Shown in pieces: positions 63,439-64,000 of a stretch of 64,000 nt of DNA (the stretch's first letter is position 1; every line of letters begins with the position of its first letter). A program made the translations under genes and the position numbers. The notes under the pieces were generated by a model that saw nothing but the letters and a program-made list of their open reading frames with translations, was not told the DNA's origin and did no database searches. The stretch is from NCBI RefSeq assembly GCF_003432115.1, contig NZ_QWDC01000004.1, forward strand, positions 765 through 64,764, in the 5' to 3' direction. Origin of the DNA: Mucilaginibacter conchicola (GTDB taxonomy: Bacteria > Bacteroidota > Bacteroidia > Sphingobacteriales > Sphingobacteriaceae).

Positions 63439-64000
63439 ATGGACCAACCTAAACGCCCTCAAAGCCATATCATTTCAACCCGATCAGCTAAATACCTGGA
63501 AAATAATATTCCTGATGAATGGCATTTTAATGTTCCGGCCAATGATTATGGAATTGATTACCAGGTTGAAATTTCAAAAAACGGACAAGTCACTGGATTG
63601 AATTTCTCCTTACAGTTAAAGAGCACCGAGGAAACAGGCAAAGGTAATTTTGCAAAAGTGACCTTAAAACACACCACGCTAAATTATTACCAGGTCAGGT
63701 TAGAACCTATAATGCTGATAATCTATGACGCTGAACATAATGAAGCCTACTGGTCATGGCTATCTGACCACCGCATAGACCTGACCTCTGATAAAAAAAA
63801 CTATTCCTTAAGGATCTCAAAGGAAAATAAACTAAGCGAAATAGACTGGAATGGAATAGCGAGCCACGTCCAAAAGCTTTTTAACGCAAAGTCATTTATA
63901 AGCGATTTTGATATCCTACAAATTGAAAATAACCTGGAATTAGGGGCATGGAAAGTTTATTATCAGGAAGATTACGAACAGGCGGTTTATCTATTCAGAA
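63439..64000 (+). CDS. DUF4365-domain protein (runs off the window)
   Basis: The first 187 residues are visible. They match DUF4365 from 'SHIISTRSAKYLENNIPDEWHF' on, with the restriction-endonuclease-like core 'DYGIDYQVEISKNGQ' and 'FSLQLKSTEE' (Asp...Glu/Gln-x-Lys). The domain is often found in defence islands. After about residue 170 the sequence ('GAWKVYYQEDYEQAVYLF') looks like the start of TPR-type helices, so a sensor region may follow. The end is missing. It reads away from the integrase remnant. Confidence 0.8.
   Translation, partial: MDQPKRPQSHIISTRSAKYLENNIPDEWHFNVPANDYGIDYQVEISKNGQVTGLNFSLQLKSTEETGKGNFAKVTLKHTTLNYYQVRLEPIMLIIYDAEHNEAYWSWLSDHRIDLTSDKKNYSLRISKENKLSEIDWNGIASHVQKLFNAKSFISDFDILQIENNLELGAWKVYYQEDYEQAVYLFR

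Noticed and set aside
1-64000. CRISPR arrays, rRNA and tRNA genes, intact transposases
   Set aside because: Reading both strands showed no regularly spaced repeats, no rRNA-like stretch, no convincing cloverleaf, and no DDE or HUH transposase; a covariance-model scan would be needed to exclude a tRNA.

Overview
The window looks like chromosome of a Bacteroidota bacterium, most likely a Sphingobacteriaceae member of the Mucilaginibacter/Pedobacter type. This is inferred from a SusC/SusD pair with ECF sigma and FecR anti-sigma factors, Bacteroidota-restricted families (DUF4397, DUF3891, DUF418, LytS/LytTR pairs), many lipoproteins with a Cys lipobox, weak Shine-Dalgarno sequences, and TAnnTTTG -7 boxes. 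No rRNA, tRNA, CRISPR array or intact transposase was recognised.

Layout. 0.2-7.6 kb: oxidative-stress and haem genes (an OsmC/Ohr relative without its peroxidatic Cys, a catalase, a class III cyclase, DoxX, a haem-binding/P460 cytochrome plus lipoprotein), then two decaying genes (YggS and a class I glutamine amidotransferase). 7.8-28.3 kb: a detoxification region with three epoxide-hydrolase-N (EHN) proteins, an MFS exporter, a SnoaL-like protein, an SDR, an HxlR regulator, a Tat-exported alpha/beta hydrolase and an intact Ohr. It is interrupted on the minus strand by a six-gene Sus-like operon (sigma, FecR, SusC, SusD, lipoprotein, zinc metalloprotease; 19.3 to 9.1 kb) and two stand-alone receiver proteins. 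28.4-36.0 kb: an ABC-F/TetR operon, a LytS/LytTR pair, a TPR histidine kinase and a lipoprotein hydrolase. 36.1-38.7 kb: a second sigma factor coupled to a membrane-anchored beta-barrel protein, and a DUF4397 lipoprotein.

39.2-44.8 kb is a compact, translationally coupled PRTRC-type cassette (SSB, DUF932, small proteins, PRTRC E, C, an F-position protein, B, ThiF), normally found on plasmids and integrative elements. Here it has no ParB, PRTRC-A or PRTRC-D. The C protein is small, looks beta-grasp-like and ends in Gly, next to an E1-like ThiF. The cassette is followed by a 35-codon membrane ORF and a strongly structured GC-rich element.

45.2-57.8 kb holds DUF418, an alpha/beta hydrolase, lipoproteins, an orphan NarL-type regulator, a DsbD-N-like protein, a GT1-type glycosyltransferase and a run of SDR, DUF3891, thioesterase, SDR and two MFS transporters that could form a small-molecule modification/export locus. 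57.8-64 kb is a probable defence island: an AAA ATPase/HNH nuclease pair resembling Septu but with about 340 residues before the P-loop, a GNAT, a truncated tyrosine recombinase and a DUF4365 protein running off the end.

The candidates most worth following are the Septu-like pair with its unusual N-terminal half, the reduced PRTRC cassette with its ubiquitin-like/E1-like pair, and the sharply palindromic operators at 25.05 kb and 30.6 kb.
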